NCBI RefSeq assembly: GCF_033441515.1
Contig: NZ_JAWQJT010000003.1
Location: 620,001 to 684,000 of the forward strand
Length of the DNA stretch: 64,000 nucleotides
Source: Amycolatopsis solani
GTDB lineage: Bacteria; Actinomycetota; Actinomycetes; Mycobacteriales; Pseudonocardiaceae
Direction: 5' to 3'
Position numbers and translations under genes: made by a program. Below are positions 24,436-33,098 of this stretch, one piece after another (the stretch's first letter is position 1; each line of letters opens with the position of its first letter). Under the pieces are notes generated by a model. The model saw only the letters and a program-made list of their open reading frames with translations. It did no database searches and was not told the origin of the DNA.

Positions 24436-27342
24436 ATGTCAGTCGAAACCGGTCAGCGGCCCTCCGCCGCGGACACACCCACCGCGATCCGGGTCATCCG
24501 GCGGGACGGCAGCGTGTCGCCGTTCGACGCCGGGAAGATCTCGGTCGCGTTGACCAAGGCGTTCCTCGCGGTCGAGGGTGGCGACGCCGCCGCGTCCTCC
24601 CGCGTGCACCACGTCGTCGCGGAGCTGACCCAGCAGGTCGAGGCCACCCTGCTGCGCCACGCCGGCCCCGAAACCGCCCTGCACATCGAGCAGATCCAGG
24701 ACATCGTCGAGCTCGCGCTGATGCGCGGCGAGCACCACAAGGTCGCTCGCGCCTACGTCCTCTACCGCGAGGAGCGCAGCAAGGCCCGCGAGGCCGCCAA
24801 GCCCGCCGCCACCGAGGTCGCGCTGAACGTCAAGGGCGCCGACGGCGTCCTGCGCCCGCTCGACTGGGCCCGCGTGTCCCACGTCGTGGGAGAAGCCGTC
24901 GCCGGTCTCGAAGACGTCTCCGCGGAGCCGGTGCTGGCCGAGGCCAAGCGCAACCTCTACGACGGCATCAGCGCCGACGAGCTGGCGCTGGCCCAGGTCC
25001 TGGCCGCCCGCGTGCTGGTCGAGCAGGAGCCGAACTACTCCTACGTCTCCGCCCGCCTGCTGCTGGACAAGCTGCGCGGCGAGGCGCTGAGCTACCTGGC
25101 GAAGAAGCCGCGCCAGGCCAGCCAGGACGAGATGACCACCGAGTACGCGCCGTACTTCCGTGCCTACCTGCGCCGCGCGGTCGAGCTGGAGCTGGTCGAC
25201 GCCGAGCTGCTGCGCTTCGACCTCGACAAGATCACCGCCGCGATCCGGCCGGAGCGCGACCTCGACTTCGGGTTCCTCGGTCTGCAGACGCTGTACGACC
25301 GGTACTTCCAGCACCACGACGGCACCCGCTTCGAGCTGCCGCAGGCGTTCTTCATGCGCGTCGCGATGGGTCTCGCCATCCGCGAGAGTGACAAGGAAGC
25401 CCGTGCGATCGAGTTCTACGAGTTGCTCTCGAGCTTCCACTTCATGGCGTCCACGCCGACGCTGTTCAACTCGGGCACCACGCGCCCGCAGCTGTCGTCC
25501 TGCTTCCTGACCACTGTGGACGACGACCTGGACTCGATCTTCCAGGCGTACAAGAACAACGCGCTGCTGGCGAAGTACTCGGGCGGCCTCGGCAACGACT
25601 GGACCCCGGTCCGCGGCCTCGGCGCGCACATCAAGGGCACCAACGGCCAGTCGCAGGGCGTCGTGCCGTTCCTCAAGATCGCCAACGACACCGCCGTCGC
25701 GGTCAACCAGGGCGGCAAGCGCAAGGGCGCGGCGTGCGCGTACCTCGAGACGTGGCACGTGGACATCGAGGAATTCCTCGACCTGCGCAAGAACACCGGT
25801 GACGACCGTCGCCGCACCCACGACATGAACACCGCCAACTGGGTGCCGGACGAGTTCCTCCGCCGCGTCGAGGCGAACGCCGAGTGGACGCTGTTCTCGC
25901 CGAACGAGACCCCGGACCTGCACGACCTGTACGGCAACGAGTTCGCCGCCCGCTACCGCGAGTACGAGGCGAAGGCCGAGCGCGGCGAGATCAAGGTGTT
26001 CCGCAAGATCCGCGCGGTCGAGCTGTGGCGCCGCATGCTGACCATGCTGTTCGAGACCGGCCACCCGTGGATCACGTTCAAGGACCCGTGCAACCTGCGC
26101 TCGCCGCAGCAGCACGTCGGCGTCGTGCACTCGTCCAACCTGTGCACCGAGATCACGCTGAACACCAACAGCGAAGAGGTCGCGGTCTGCAACCTCGGTT
26201 CGGTGAACCTGCTCAAGCACGTCACCCCGTCCGGTTTGGACACCGCCCGGCTCGAGAAGACCGTGCGCACCGCCGTCCGCATGCTGGACAACGTGATCGA
26301 CATCAACTTCTACACGATCCCGGAGGCGCGCCGCTCCAACCTGCGCCACCGCCCGGTCGGCCTGGGCATCATGGGCTTCCAGGACGCGCTGTTCGAGATC
26401 GGCGTCCCCTTCGCCTCCGAAGAGGCCGTGAAGTTCGCCGACGTCTCGATGGAGCACCTCTCCTACTACGCGATCTCGGCGTCGACCGACCTCGCCGAGG
26501 AGCGCGGTCAGTACCAGTCGTTCGAGGGATCGCTGTGGAGCAAGGGCATCCTGCCGATCGACTCGCTGCAGCTGCTCATCGACGCGCGCCAGGGTGACGC
26601 CCTCGACGTCGACACCTCGTCCACTTTGGACTGGGCGCCGCTGCGCGAGCGCGTGAAGACCGTCGGCATGCGCAACTCCAACGTGATGGCGATCGCGCCG
26701 ACCGCGACGATCTCCAACATCTCCGGCGTCGGGCAGTCGATCGAGCCGCTGTTCCAGAACCTGTTCGTCAAGTCGAACATGTCCGGCGACTTCACCGTCG
26801 TCAACCCGCACCTGGTCCGCTCGCTCAAGCAGCGCGGGCTGTGGGACGAGGTCATGGTGAGCGACCTGAAGTACTTCGACGGTTCGCTGGGTCAGATCGA
26901 CCGCGTGCCGGACGACCTGAAGGCGCTGTACGCCACGGCGTTCGAGATCGAGTCGAAGTGGATCGTCGACGCCGGTTCGGTGCGCCAGAAGTGGATCGAC
27001 CAGGCGCAGTCGCTGAACCTGTACATCGCGGCGCCGAGCGGGCGCAAGCTCGACCAGCTGTACCGCTACGCGTGGCACAAGGGCCTCAAGACCACGTACT
27101 ACCTGCGGGCCCAGTCCGCGACGCACGTGGAGAAGAGCACCCTGCGCGGCACCGACGGCAAGCTGAACGCCGTCTCGGCCACCCCGGCCCCGGCCACCCC
27201 CGCCCCGGCCCCCGCCGCGGCCGTCCCGGCCCCCGCGCCGACGCCCGCCCCGGCGCCGAAGCCCGAGCCCGACGTCGACTTCGTCGCGACCGAAGGCGCC
27301 GCCTGCCGCATCGACGACCCCGACTGCGAAGCCTGCCAGTAA
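24436..27342 (+). CDS. nrdA: Ribonucleoside-diphosphate reductase alpha subunit (class I)
   Basis: 968 aa from the ATG at 24436 (GGAGA upstream). Two N-terminal ATP-cone modules (residues about 17-115 and 130-220) give allosteric control. The catalytic barrel carries the three expected cysteines: LSSCFL (~356), SNLCTEI (~569) and AVCNLG (~584), plus FKDPCN before them. The C-terminus is an Ala/Pro-rich linker followed by DPDCEACQ, the flexible CxxC that re-reduces the active site. It reduces NDPs to dNDPs with NrdB, encoded 80 bp downstream. Two ATP cones together with the class Ic-like NrdB point to the NrdAB subgroup found in Streptomyces and Chlamydia-like systems. Confidence 0.95.
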   Translation: MSVETGQRPSAADTPTAIRVIRRDGSVSPFDAGKISVALTKAFLAVEGGDAAASSRVHHVVAELTQQVEATLLRHAGPETALHIEQIQDIVELALMRGEHHKVARAYVLYREERSKAREAAKPAATEVALNVKGADGVLRPLDWARVSHVVGEAVAGLEDVSAEPVLAEAKRNLYDGISADELALAQVLAARVLVEQEPNYSYVSARLLLDKLRGEALSYLAKKPRQASQDEMTTEYAPYFRAYLRRAVELELVDAELLRFDLDKITAAIRPERDLDFGFLGLQTLYDRYFQHHDGTRFELPQAFFMRVAMGLAIRESDKEARAIEFYELLSSFHFMASTPTLFNSGTTRPQLSSCFLTTVDDDLDSIFQAYKNNALLAKYSGGLGNDWTPVRGLGAHIKGTNGQSQGVVPFLKIANDTAVAVNQGGKRKGAACAYLETWHVDIEEFLDLRKNTGDDRRRTHDMNTANWVPDEFLRRVEANAEWTLFSPNETPDLHDLYGNEFAARYREYEAKAERGEIKVFRKIRAVELWRRMLTMLFETGHPWITFKDPCNLRSPQQHVGVVHSSNLCTEITLNTNSEEVAVCNLGSVNLLKHVTPSGLDTARLEKTVRTAVRMLDNVIDINFYTIPEARRSNLRHRPVGLGIMGFQDALFEIGVPFASEEAVKFADVSMEHLSYYAISASTDLAEERGQYQSFEGSLWSKGILPIDSLQLLIDARQGDALDVDTSSTLDWAPLRERVKTVGMRNSNVMAIAPTATISNISGVGQSIEPLFQNLFVKSNMSGDFTVVNPHLVRSLKQRGLWDEVMVSDLKYFDGSLGQIDRVPDDLKALYATAFEIESKWIVDAGSVRQKWIDQAQSLNLYIAAPSGRKLDQLYRYAWHKGLKTTYYLRAQSATHVEKSTLRGTDGKLNAVSATPAPATPAPAPAAAVPAPAPTPAPAPKPEPDVDFVATEGAACRIDDPDCEACQ

Positions 27343-27352
27343 GCCCGCCGCC

Positions 27353-27400
27353 GGTCGTGAGTGTTTAGTCGGGTTAGAACCCGACTAAACACTCACGACC
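27353..27400. repeat. Perfect 23-bp inverted repeat with GGGTTAGAACCC core, copy 1
   Basis: Arms 27353-27375 and 27378-27400 pair perfectly around AG. It lies between nrdA and nrdB, where it could attenuate or process the operon mRNA. Copies of the same family are at 43751-43794, 50696-50739 and 59216-59263. Confidence 0.85.
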
Positions 27401-27422
27401 CCGCCAGCCTGAAGTGAGCGAT

Positions 27423-28496
27423 ATGACCAACTTGGAGACCGCCGGCGCGACCGGCCTCGGGGAGATCGAGGTCGGCGCCGCCCGGATCAACGTCGACGAC
27501 AAGCGCATGATCAACGCGCGCGCCGACGTCAACCAGCTGCTGCCGATGAAGTACACCTGGGCCTGGGAGAAGTACCTGGCCGGCTGCAACAACCACTGGA
27601 TGCCGACCGAGGTCGCCATGCAGGCCGACATCGCGCTGTGGAAGTCGAAGGACGGCCTCACCGAGGACGAGCGGCAGATGCTCAAGCGCAACCTCGGCTT
27701 CTTCGCGACCGCGGAGTCGTTGGTGGCCAACAACATCGTGCTCGCGGTGTACCGCCAGATCACCAACCCCGAGTGCCGCCAGTACCTGCTGCGCCAGGCG
27801 TTCGAGGAAGCCGTGCACACGCACACCTTCCAGTACATCTGCGAAAGCCTCGGCCTGGTCGAGGGCGAGCTGTTCAACATGTACCGCGAGGTCCCGTCCA
27901 TTTCGGACAAGGACGCGTGGGCGCTGAAGTACACGCAGCACCTGGAGGACCCGGACTTCGAGACCGGCACGCCGGAAGCCGACACGGCGTTCCTGCGTGA
28001 CCTCGTGGCGTTCTACGTGATCTTCGAGGGCATGTGGTTCTACACCGGCTTCGCGCAGATCCTGTCGCTGGGCCGCCGCAACAAGATGGTCGGCATCGCC
28101 GAGCAGTACCAGTACATCCTGCGCGACGAGTCGATCCACCTGAACTTCGGCATCGACTGCATCAACCAGATCAAGATCGAGAACCCGCACCTGTGGACCC
28201 CCGAGTTCCAGGAGGAGGTGCGCGGGATGCTGAAGGAGGCTTGCGAGCTCGAGGTCAACTACGCCCGCGACACCATGCCGCGCGGCATGCTCGGCCTGTC
28301 GGCGCAGCTGTGCGAGCAGTACATGCACTTCATCACCGACCGCCGCGCGCAGCAGATCGGGCTCGCCCCGATCTTCGGTGAGACCGAGAACCCGTTCCCG
28401 TGGATGTCCGAGGCGATGGACCTGAAGAAGGAGAAGAACTTCTTCGAGACCCGCGTCATCGAGTACCAGTCGGGCGGCGCTCTCGACTGGGACTGA
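27423..28496 (+). CDS. nrdB: Ribonucleoside-diphosphate reductase beta subunit, class Ic-like
   Basis: 357 aa from the ATG at 27423; an in-frame GTG at 27414 is possible. Ferritin-like helices carry the metal ligands: [10 protein letters not shown] (Glu at the position of E. coli Asp84), [10 protein letters not shown] (Glu and His) and the later [13 protein letters not shown] and FVIFEG-type region. At the radical tyrosine position, four residues after the His, there is Phe (HTHTF), and the first ligand is Glu; both are signatures of class Ic subunits, which use a Mn/Fe cofactor instead of a tyrosyl radical. It pairs with NrdA. A strong terminator follows. Confidence 0.95.
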   Translation: MTNLETAGATGLGEIEVGAARINVDDKRMINARADVNQLLPMKYTWAWEKYLAGCNNHWMPTEVAMQADIALWKSKDGLTEDERQMLKRNLGFFATAESLVANNIVLAVYRQITNPECRQYLLRQAFEEAVHTHTFQYICESLGLVEGELFNMYREVPSISDKDAWALKYTQHLEDPDFETGTPEADTAFLRDLVAFYVIFEGMWFYTGFAQILSLGRRNKMVGIAEQYQYILRDESIHLNFGIDCINQIKIENPHLWTPEFQEEVRGMLKEACELEVNYARDTMPRGMLGLSAQLCEQYMHFITDRRAQQIGLAPIFGETENPFPWMSEAMDLKKEKNFFETRVIEYQSGGALDWD

Positions 28497-28507
28497 GTCC
28501 TCACGCG

Positions 28508-28545
28508 AAAGCCCGGCCACGCCTTGGTGCGTGGCCGGGCTTTTT
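28508..28545. terminator. Bidirectional rho-independent terminator after nrdB
   Basis: Arms 28508-28522 and 28529-28543 (AAAGCCCGGCCACGC and its complement) form a perfect 15-bp stem with loop CTTGGT, followed by TTTTT on the plus strand and a matching A-run on the left. It serves nrdAB rightwards and the DUF2255 gene, which ends at 28545, leftwards. Confidence 0.85.
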
Positions 28546-28904
28546 CACGCCCGGGGATCGATCCGGATCGTCGCGGCCCCGGCCTGCGGACTCGCGACGA
28601 GGGCCTCGGCCGCCGGGCCGTACTTGCCGGCGAAGGCGGCGTCGACCCCGGCGGGCGGGTCGAACCCGGCGGTCGTGAGCACGACCTCGCGGGTGCCGCC
28701 GCCCACCTCGATCCGGCCGCGGCCGTGGTCCCGCGCCGCCACGTACCAGCGCGAGCCGACGCCGCGGTAGGCGCGGACGTAGAGCTCGCCGCCGACCACC
28801 GCCATGCCGATCTCCACGCCGGGCCCGCCGCCGTCCCCGGCGGTCAGGACGAGGGACGGGTGCTCGGCGAACAGGGCGAGGTCTTCGTGGGTCCAGGCGG
28901 TCAC
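28545..28904 (-). CDS. DUF2255 family protein
   Basis: 119 aa, GTG start. A small beta-barrel of the split-barrel type, with ELYVRAYRGVGSRWYVAA near residue 40 and the terminal IRID motif, characteristic of DUF2255. No catalytic residues are known for the family; a flavin- or cofactor-binding role is speculative. The start lies a few bases after CACACT on the same strand, suggesting a short or leaderless transcript. It is convergent with nrdB across a shared terminator. Confidence 0.75.
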   Translation of the reverse strand: MTAWTHEDLALFAEHPSLVLTAGDGGGPGVEIGMAVVGGELYVRAYRGVGSRWYVAARDHGRGRIEVGGGTREVVLTTAGFDPPAGVDAAFAGKYGPAAEALVASPQAGAATIRIDPRA

Positions 28905-28965
28905 GTCCCCAGTGTGCCGGGTCCGCGCCCGGTACCGCCCGCCCGGCCGATGTCCTAGACTCGGC

Positions 28966-29160
28966 CACGCCACTGGTTCCCCGGTGCGGGTTTCCGACGT
29001 CCCGGGGAGGCAACAGGGAACCCGGTGCGAATCCGGGACTGCCCCGCAGCGGTGAGTGGGAACGAAAGCCGTCAAAGAGCACTGAGCGCGAGCTTGGGAA
29101 GCGACGGCCGGTAGGCGCGAGCGGTTCGCCCACGAGTCCGAAGACCTGCCCGTGGTGCGG
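28966..29160 (+). ncRNA. Cobalamin riboswitch upstream of metE
   Basis: Contains the canonical core GGTGCGAATCCGGGACTGCC with CCGCAGCGGTGA directly after it (29023-29054), the distal GGGAAGCGACGGCC stem (29095-29108), and a B12 box AGTCCGAAGACCTGCC (29135-29150). It ends about 105 bases before the metE start. By analogy with known cases, adenosyl- or methylcobalamin binding turns off the B12-independent methionine synthase so that the B12-dependent enzyme is used. Confidence 0.92.
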
Positions 29161-29265
29161 ACGCCGACGGCGTGCGCGAGTCCGGGCCTCGCGGGATGGG
29201 CACGACCGAAACGCTCGCCTTCGCGCGCGTCCGGACTCTTCGGACTAGCTCGCGAGGAGAGAGCT

Positions 29266-31506
29266 GTGACCATCGGCACCACTGTGCTCGGCTACCCCCG
29301 GATCGGCCCGGACCGGGAGCTCAAACGCGCCCTCGAGCGCTACTGGGCGGGCAAGATCGACGAGGCCGCGTTGCGCGCCGTCGGCCTCGGCCTGCGGGAA
29401 CGGACCTGGCGCGAGCTGCGGGACGCCGGGCTGGACTCGATCCCGTCCAACACGTTCTCGCACTACGACCACGTGCTCGACACCGCCGAGCTGTTCGGCG
29501 TGCTGCCCGCCCGGCCGGGTCTTTCGCCGCTCGACACCTATTTCGCCGCGGCGCGGGGTGTCCAGGACGCGCCCGCGCTGGAAATGACGAAGTGGTTCGA
29601 CACGAACTACCACTACCTCGTCCCCGAACTGGGCCCGGACACCGAGTTCACGCTCGCCGGGACCAAGCCCCTCGACGAGTACCGGGAAGCTCGCGCCCTC
29701 GGGATCGAGACGCGGCCGGTGCTCGTCGGCCCGGTGACGTTCCTGGTGCTGAGCAAGGGCACCGGCGGATTCGCCCCGCTGGACCTGCTCGACGCGCTGC
29801 TCCCCCGCTACGCCGACCTGCTGGCGCAGCTGCACGACGAGGGCGTGGAGTGGGTGCAGCTCGACGAACCGGCGTTCGCCGGCGACCGCACCGAAGCCGA
29901 ACTGAACGCGCTGATCCGCGCCTACCACTGGCTGGGGAAGGCGGCGGCCCGGCCGAAGCTGCTGGTGGCCGGGTACTTCGGCGGGCTGGGCCGCGGGCTC
30001 GGCGCGCTGGCCCGCGCGCCCATCGACGCGCTCGCCGTCGACCTGGTCAGCGACGAGTCCTTTGTGGACGCCGTGGCGGCCGAACCGGCGTTGCGGGACA
30101 AGGAGGTCGTGGCCGGCGTCGTCGACGGGCGCAACGTCTGGCGGACCGACCCGCACCGGGCGCTGAGCAAGGCCGCGACGCTGCTGGGCGTCGCGAAGGC
30201 CGTGAGCGTCTCGACGTCGTGCTCGCTGCTGCACGTGCCCTACGACGTCTCGCGCGAGGACCTGCACCCGCGGTTGAAGAGCTGGCTCGCCTTCGCGCGG
30301 CAGAAGGTCGACGAGGTCGTGCTGCTCGGCCGCGCGCTGCGGGGCGAGTCCCCGGACCTGGCGGCGGCGCGGGCGGCGGTCGCGGACCGGGCGTCGGCGG
30401 CCGAATTGGCCGATTCGCAGGTACGTGCCCGGCTGGCCGCGCTCGAGGCGGCTCCGCGGGCGCCGTACGAGCAGCGTGCCGCCGCGCAGCAGGCCGCGCT
30501 CGGACTGCCGCCGTTGCCGACCACGACGATCGGCTCGTTCCCGCAGACCGCCGACGTGCGGCGGGCGCGGGCGGCGCACCGGGCGGGGACGCTCGACGAC
30601 GCCGGGTACGACGCCGCGATGCGCCTCGAGGTGGCGCGGGTCGTGCGGCTGCAGGAGGAGCTGGGGCTGGACGTGCTGGTGCACGGCGAGCCGGAGCGCA
30701 ACGACATGGTGCAGTACTTCGCCGAGCAGCTGAGCGGGTTCGCCGCGACCGCGCACGGCTGGGTGCAGTCCTACGGCTCCCGCTGCGTCCGCCCGCCGAT
30801 CCTCTACGGCGACGTCTCGCGGCCGGCGCCGATGACCGTTTCGTGGGCCCGGTACGCGCAGAGCCTGACGCGCAAGCCGGTCAAGGGGATGCTCACCGGC
30901 CCGGTGACGATCCTGGCGTGGTCGTTCGTCCGCGACGACCAGTCACTGACCGACACCGCCCGGCAGGTGGCGCTGGCGATCCGCGACGAGGTCCGCGACC
31001 TGGAGGCCGCGGGCATCCGCATCGTCCAGGTCGACGAGCCGGCGTTGCGGGAACTGCTGCCGCTGCGGCGTTCCGCGCACGAGGCGTACTTCGAGTGGGC
31101 GGTCTCGGCGTTCCGGCTCGCGACGTCGGGCATCGCGGACGCGACCCAGATCCACACGCACATGTGCTACTCGGAGTTCGGCGAGGTCCTGCCGGCGATC
31201 GACGCGCTGGACGCGGACGTCACGTCGATTGAAGCGGCGCGCTCGAAGATGGAGGTGCTGGCGGACCTCGACGCGGCGGGCTTCGGCCGCGGCGTCGGGC
31301 CGGGGGTGTACGACATCCATTCGCCGCGGGTGCCGCCGGCCGGCGAGGTGGCCGCGGCGCTGCGGACGGCGGTGGGCGCGGTGCCGGCTTCGCGGGTGTG
31401 GGTGAACCCGGACTGCGGGCTGAAGACGCGGGGCTACGCGGAGGTGGAGCCGGCCCTGCGCAACCTGGTGGCCGCGGCGGCCGAGGTGCGCGCCGAGCTG
31501 ACCTGA
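29266..31506 (+). CDS. metE: Cobalamin-independent methionine synthase
   Basis: 746 aa, GTG start behind GAGGAGAGAG. Two TIM-barrel halves; the catalytic C-terminal half has the zinc site HTHMCYSEF (His and Cys near 630), the Glu of SIEAARS (near 655) and the distal Cys of [11 protein letters not shown] (near 711). The N-terminal half keeps GYPRIG and WFDTNYHY for folate and homocysteine binding. It transfers the methyl group of methyl-tetrahydropteroyl-glutamate to homocysteine without B12. The upstream cobalamin riboswitch fits this role exactly, and a perfect hairpin follows. Confidence 0.97.
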   Translation: MTIGTTVLGYPRIGPDRELKRALERYWAGKIDEAALRAVGLGLRERTWRELRDAGLDSIPSNTFSHYDHVLDTAELFGVLPARPGLSPLDTYFAAARGVQDAPALEMTKWFDTNYHYLVPELGPDTEFTLAGTKPLDEYREARALGIETRPVLVGPVTFLVLSKGTGGFAPLDLLDALLPRYADLLAQLHDEGVEWVQLDEPAFAGDRTEAELNALIRAYHWLGKAAARPKLLVAGYFGGLGRGLGALARAPIDALAVDLVSDESFVDAVAAEPALRDKEVVAGVVDGRNVWRTDPHRALSKAATLLGVAKAVSVSTSCSLLHVPYDVSREDLHPRLKSWLAFARQKVDEVVLLGRALRGESPDLAAARAAVADRASAAELADSQVRARLAALEAAPRAPYEQRAAAQQAALGLPPLPTTTIGSFPQTADVRRARAAHRAGTLDDAGYDAAMRLEVARVVRLQEELGLDVLVHGEPERNDMVQYFAEQLSGFAATAHGWVQSYGSRCVRPPILYGDVSRPAPMTVSWARYAQSLTRKPVKGMLTGPVTILAWSFVRDDQSLTDTARQVALAIRDEVRDLEAAGIRIVQVDEPALRELLPLRRSAHEAYFEWAVSAFRLATSGIADATQIHTHMCYSEFGEVLPAIDALDADVTSIEAARSKMEVLADLDAAGFGRGVGPGVYDIHSPRVPPAGEVAAALRTAVGAVPASRVWVNPDCGLKTRGYAEVEPALRNLVAAAAEVRAELT

Positions 31507-31570
31507 CGGCTGCGCTGGGCTGCGCCCCGCGGTCTCCACTTTACCGGCGGGGTACGACAGTTCCGGCGTC

Positions 31571-31631
31571 AAAAGCCGTGAAGGCCTCCTTACCGGCGCT
31601 TAGGGCCGGTAAGGAGGCCTTCACGGCTTTT
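31571..31631. terminator. Perfect 27-bp hairpin between metE and the PNPOx-like gene
   Basis: Arms 31571-31597 and 31605-31631 are perfect complements (AAAAGCCGTGAAGGCCTCCT...) with loop GCTTAGG. The A-run and T-run at the ends make it a terminator for both convergent genes. The very long perfect stem also suggests it belongs to the dispersed palindromes of this genome. Confidence 0.75.
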
Positions 31632-32035
31632 CAGTACGCGTAGCGGCGCACCTGGTCCGGGTGGAGGACCAGGCGGAGCTGGTCCACGGCCAGCAGTTCC
31701 TTCAGGTCGGCGGCGCGGGACGGGTCGTCGAGGTTCCAGTAGCGGGCCGCCAGGCGCTCGGCCAAGTCATGGGCGCCGTCCGGTTCGAAGGAAACGCTGC
31801 CCGCGACCGAAATCCACCGTTCGCGCTCGCCGACCGGGGCCGCCACGATGATCGACGCGCGGGGGTCTCGGCGGAGGCGGCGGACCTTCGGCGCGTCCGG
31901 TTCGGAGAACAGCTGCAGCGTGCCCGTCGCGGTCGCCTCGAACCACACCGGGCGCGGTGGCCCGCCCGCCACCGTCAGGAAGCCGTGCAGCGGGCGGCGG
32001 AGGAACTCGAGGTCCGAAGGGGTCAGTGTGTCCAT
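31631..32035 (-). CDS. Pyridoxamine 5'-phosphate oxidase family (split-barrel flavin/F420) protein
   Basis: 134 aa. Split-barrel fold: GFLTVAGG, PVWFEATATGTLQLFSEP and RDPRASIIVAAP are the strands and phosphate-binding turn typical of PNPOx-like F420 or FMN-dependent reductases; the C-terminal RLVLHPDQVRRY is also characteristic. The specific cofactor and substrate cannot be read from the sequence. It is divergent from the AraC-type regulator, sharing a 74-bp gap. Confidence 0.8.
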   Translation of the reverse strand: MDTLTPSDLEFLRRPLHGFLTVAGGPPRPVWFEATATGTLQLFSEPDAPKVRRLRRDPRASIIVAAPVGERERWISVAGSVSFEPDGAHDLAERLAARYWNLDDPSRAADLKELLAVDQLRLVLHPDQVRRYAY

Positions 32036-32109
32036 GACCCCGATTCAACCCGCCCGGCCCGGACGATCCCATGGGTGAAAAGCCGGAACGCCTGTGCGAT
32101 CGTCTGAGG

Positions 32110-33081
32110 ATGGACATCCTGGGCGACCTCTTCCGCGGCGTGCGCGCGCACGGCTCGCTCTTCGGCAGCTCCGCCCTGTCGCCGCCCTGGTCACTGAACT
32201 TCGTCGACGGGGCCCCGCTCACCCTCTGCACCGTCCTCGACGGCGCCGGCTGGATCGTGCCGGACGAAGGTCCGCCCGAGCCGCTGCGGGCCTACGACAC
32301 CGTCGTCGTGCGCGGGCCCGGCACCTTCCGCTTCGTCGACGAGCTCGGCAACGACGCCGAACCCGTCGACTGCGGTGAGTTCTGCGCCGCGCCGGAACTG
32401 GGCGGGACGCGGCACCGGCGCGGCTGGTACGAACCCGGGGTAGGCGCCGTGACGCTGATCGTCGGCGCCTACCCGGTCGGCGGGGAGATCAGCCGTCCGC
32501 TGCTGGACGCGCTGCCCGTCGTGCTGCGCGTGGACGGCGGCGGCACCGGGGACGCCGTCCTGGACCACCTCGCCGCCGAAGTCGCCGCCGACACGCCGGG
32601 CCAGCAGGTCGTCCTCGACCGGCTGCTCGACTGGATGCTCGTCTGCACACTGCGCGAGTGGTTCGACCGGCCCGGCGGCGAGCCGCCGGCGTGGTGGACC
32701 GCCCAGCGCGACCCGGTGGTCGGCCACGCGCTGCGGCTGCTGCACGACGAGCCCGCGGCGCCCTGGACGGTCGGCGCGCTGGCCGGGCGCGCCGGCGTTT
32801 CGCGTTCGACGCTCGCCAAGCGCTTCGCCGACCTCATGGGTGAACCGCCGCTGACCTACCTCACCCGCCGCCGCATGACGCTCGCCGCCGACCTCCTCCT
32901 CGACGGCGCCAGCGTGGCGACGGTCGCGCGTGAAGTCGGGTACGCCGACCCCTTCGCGTTCAGCGCCGCCTTCAAACGGGTCCGCGGCGTCAACCCGAGC
33001 GGGTTCCGGAAGCGACCACCCGAAAGGACGGCAACCCAGGTGTTGTCAGACCGTCAACAAGGGTGCATCGTGGAGGCCTAG
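32110..33081 (+). CDS. AraC family regulator with N-terminal cupin
   Basis: 323 aa from the ATG at 32110. N-terminal cupin-6-type sensor (residues about 10-185), then two helix-turn-helix motifs from about 225: WTVGALAGRAGVSRSTLAKR and DGASVATVAREVGYADPFAF, ending FKRVRGVNPSGFRK, the classic AraC signature. It probably controls the divergent PNPOx-like gene and/or the P450 gene 17 bp downstream on the same strand. Confidence 0.9.
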   Translation: MDILGDLFRGVRAHGSLFGSSALSPPWSLNFVDGAPLTLCTVLDGAGWIVPDEGPPEPLRAYDTVVVRGPGTFRFVDELGNDAEPVDCGEFCAAPELGGTRHRRGWYEPGVGAVTLIVGAYPVGGEISRPLLDALPVVLRVDGGGTGDAVLDHLAAEVAADTPGQQVVLDRLLDWMLVCTLREWFDRPGGEPPAWWTAQRDPVVGHALRLLHDEPAAPWTVGALAGRAGVSRSTLAKRFADLMGEPPLTYLTRRRMTLAADLLLDGASVATVAREVGYADPFAFSAAFKRVRGVNPSGFRKRPPERTATQVLSDRQQGCIVEA

Positions 33082-33098
33082 CCGATCTCAGTGGGGAG

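Noticed and set aside
24439..27126. 895-aa minus-strand open frame opposite nrdA
   Set aside because: Antisense to a clear nrdA; composition is unlike a real protein and no ribosome site is present.
27353..27400. Intrinsic terminator splitting nrdA from nrdB
   Set aside because: There is no T-run, and the same palindrome occurs at unrelated places; treated as a dispersed repeat that may still attenuate.
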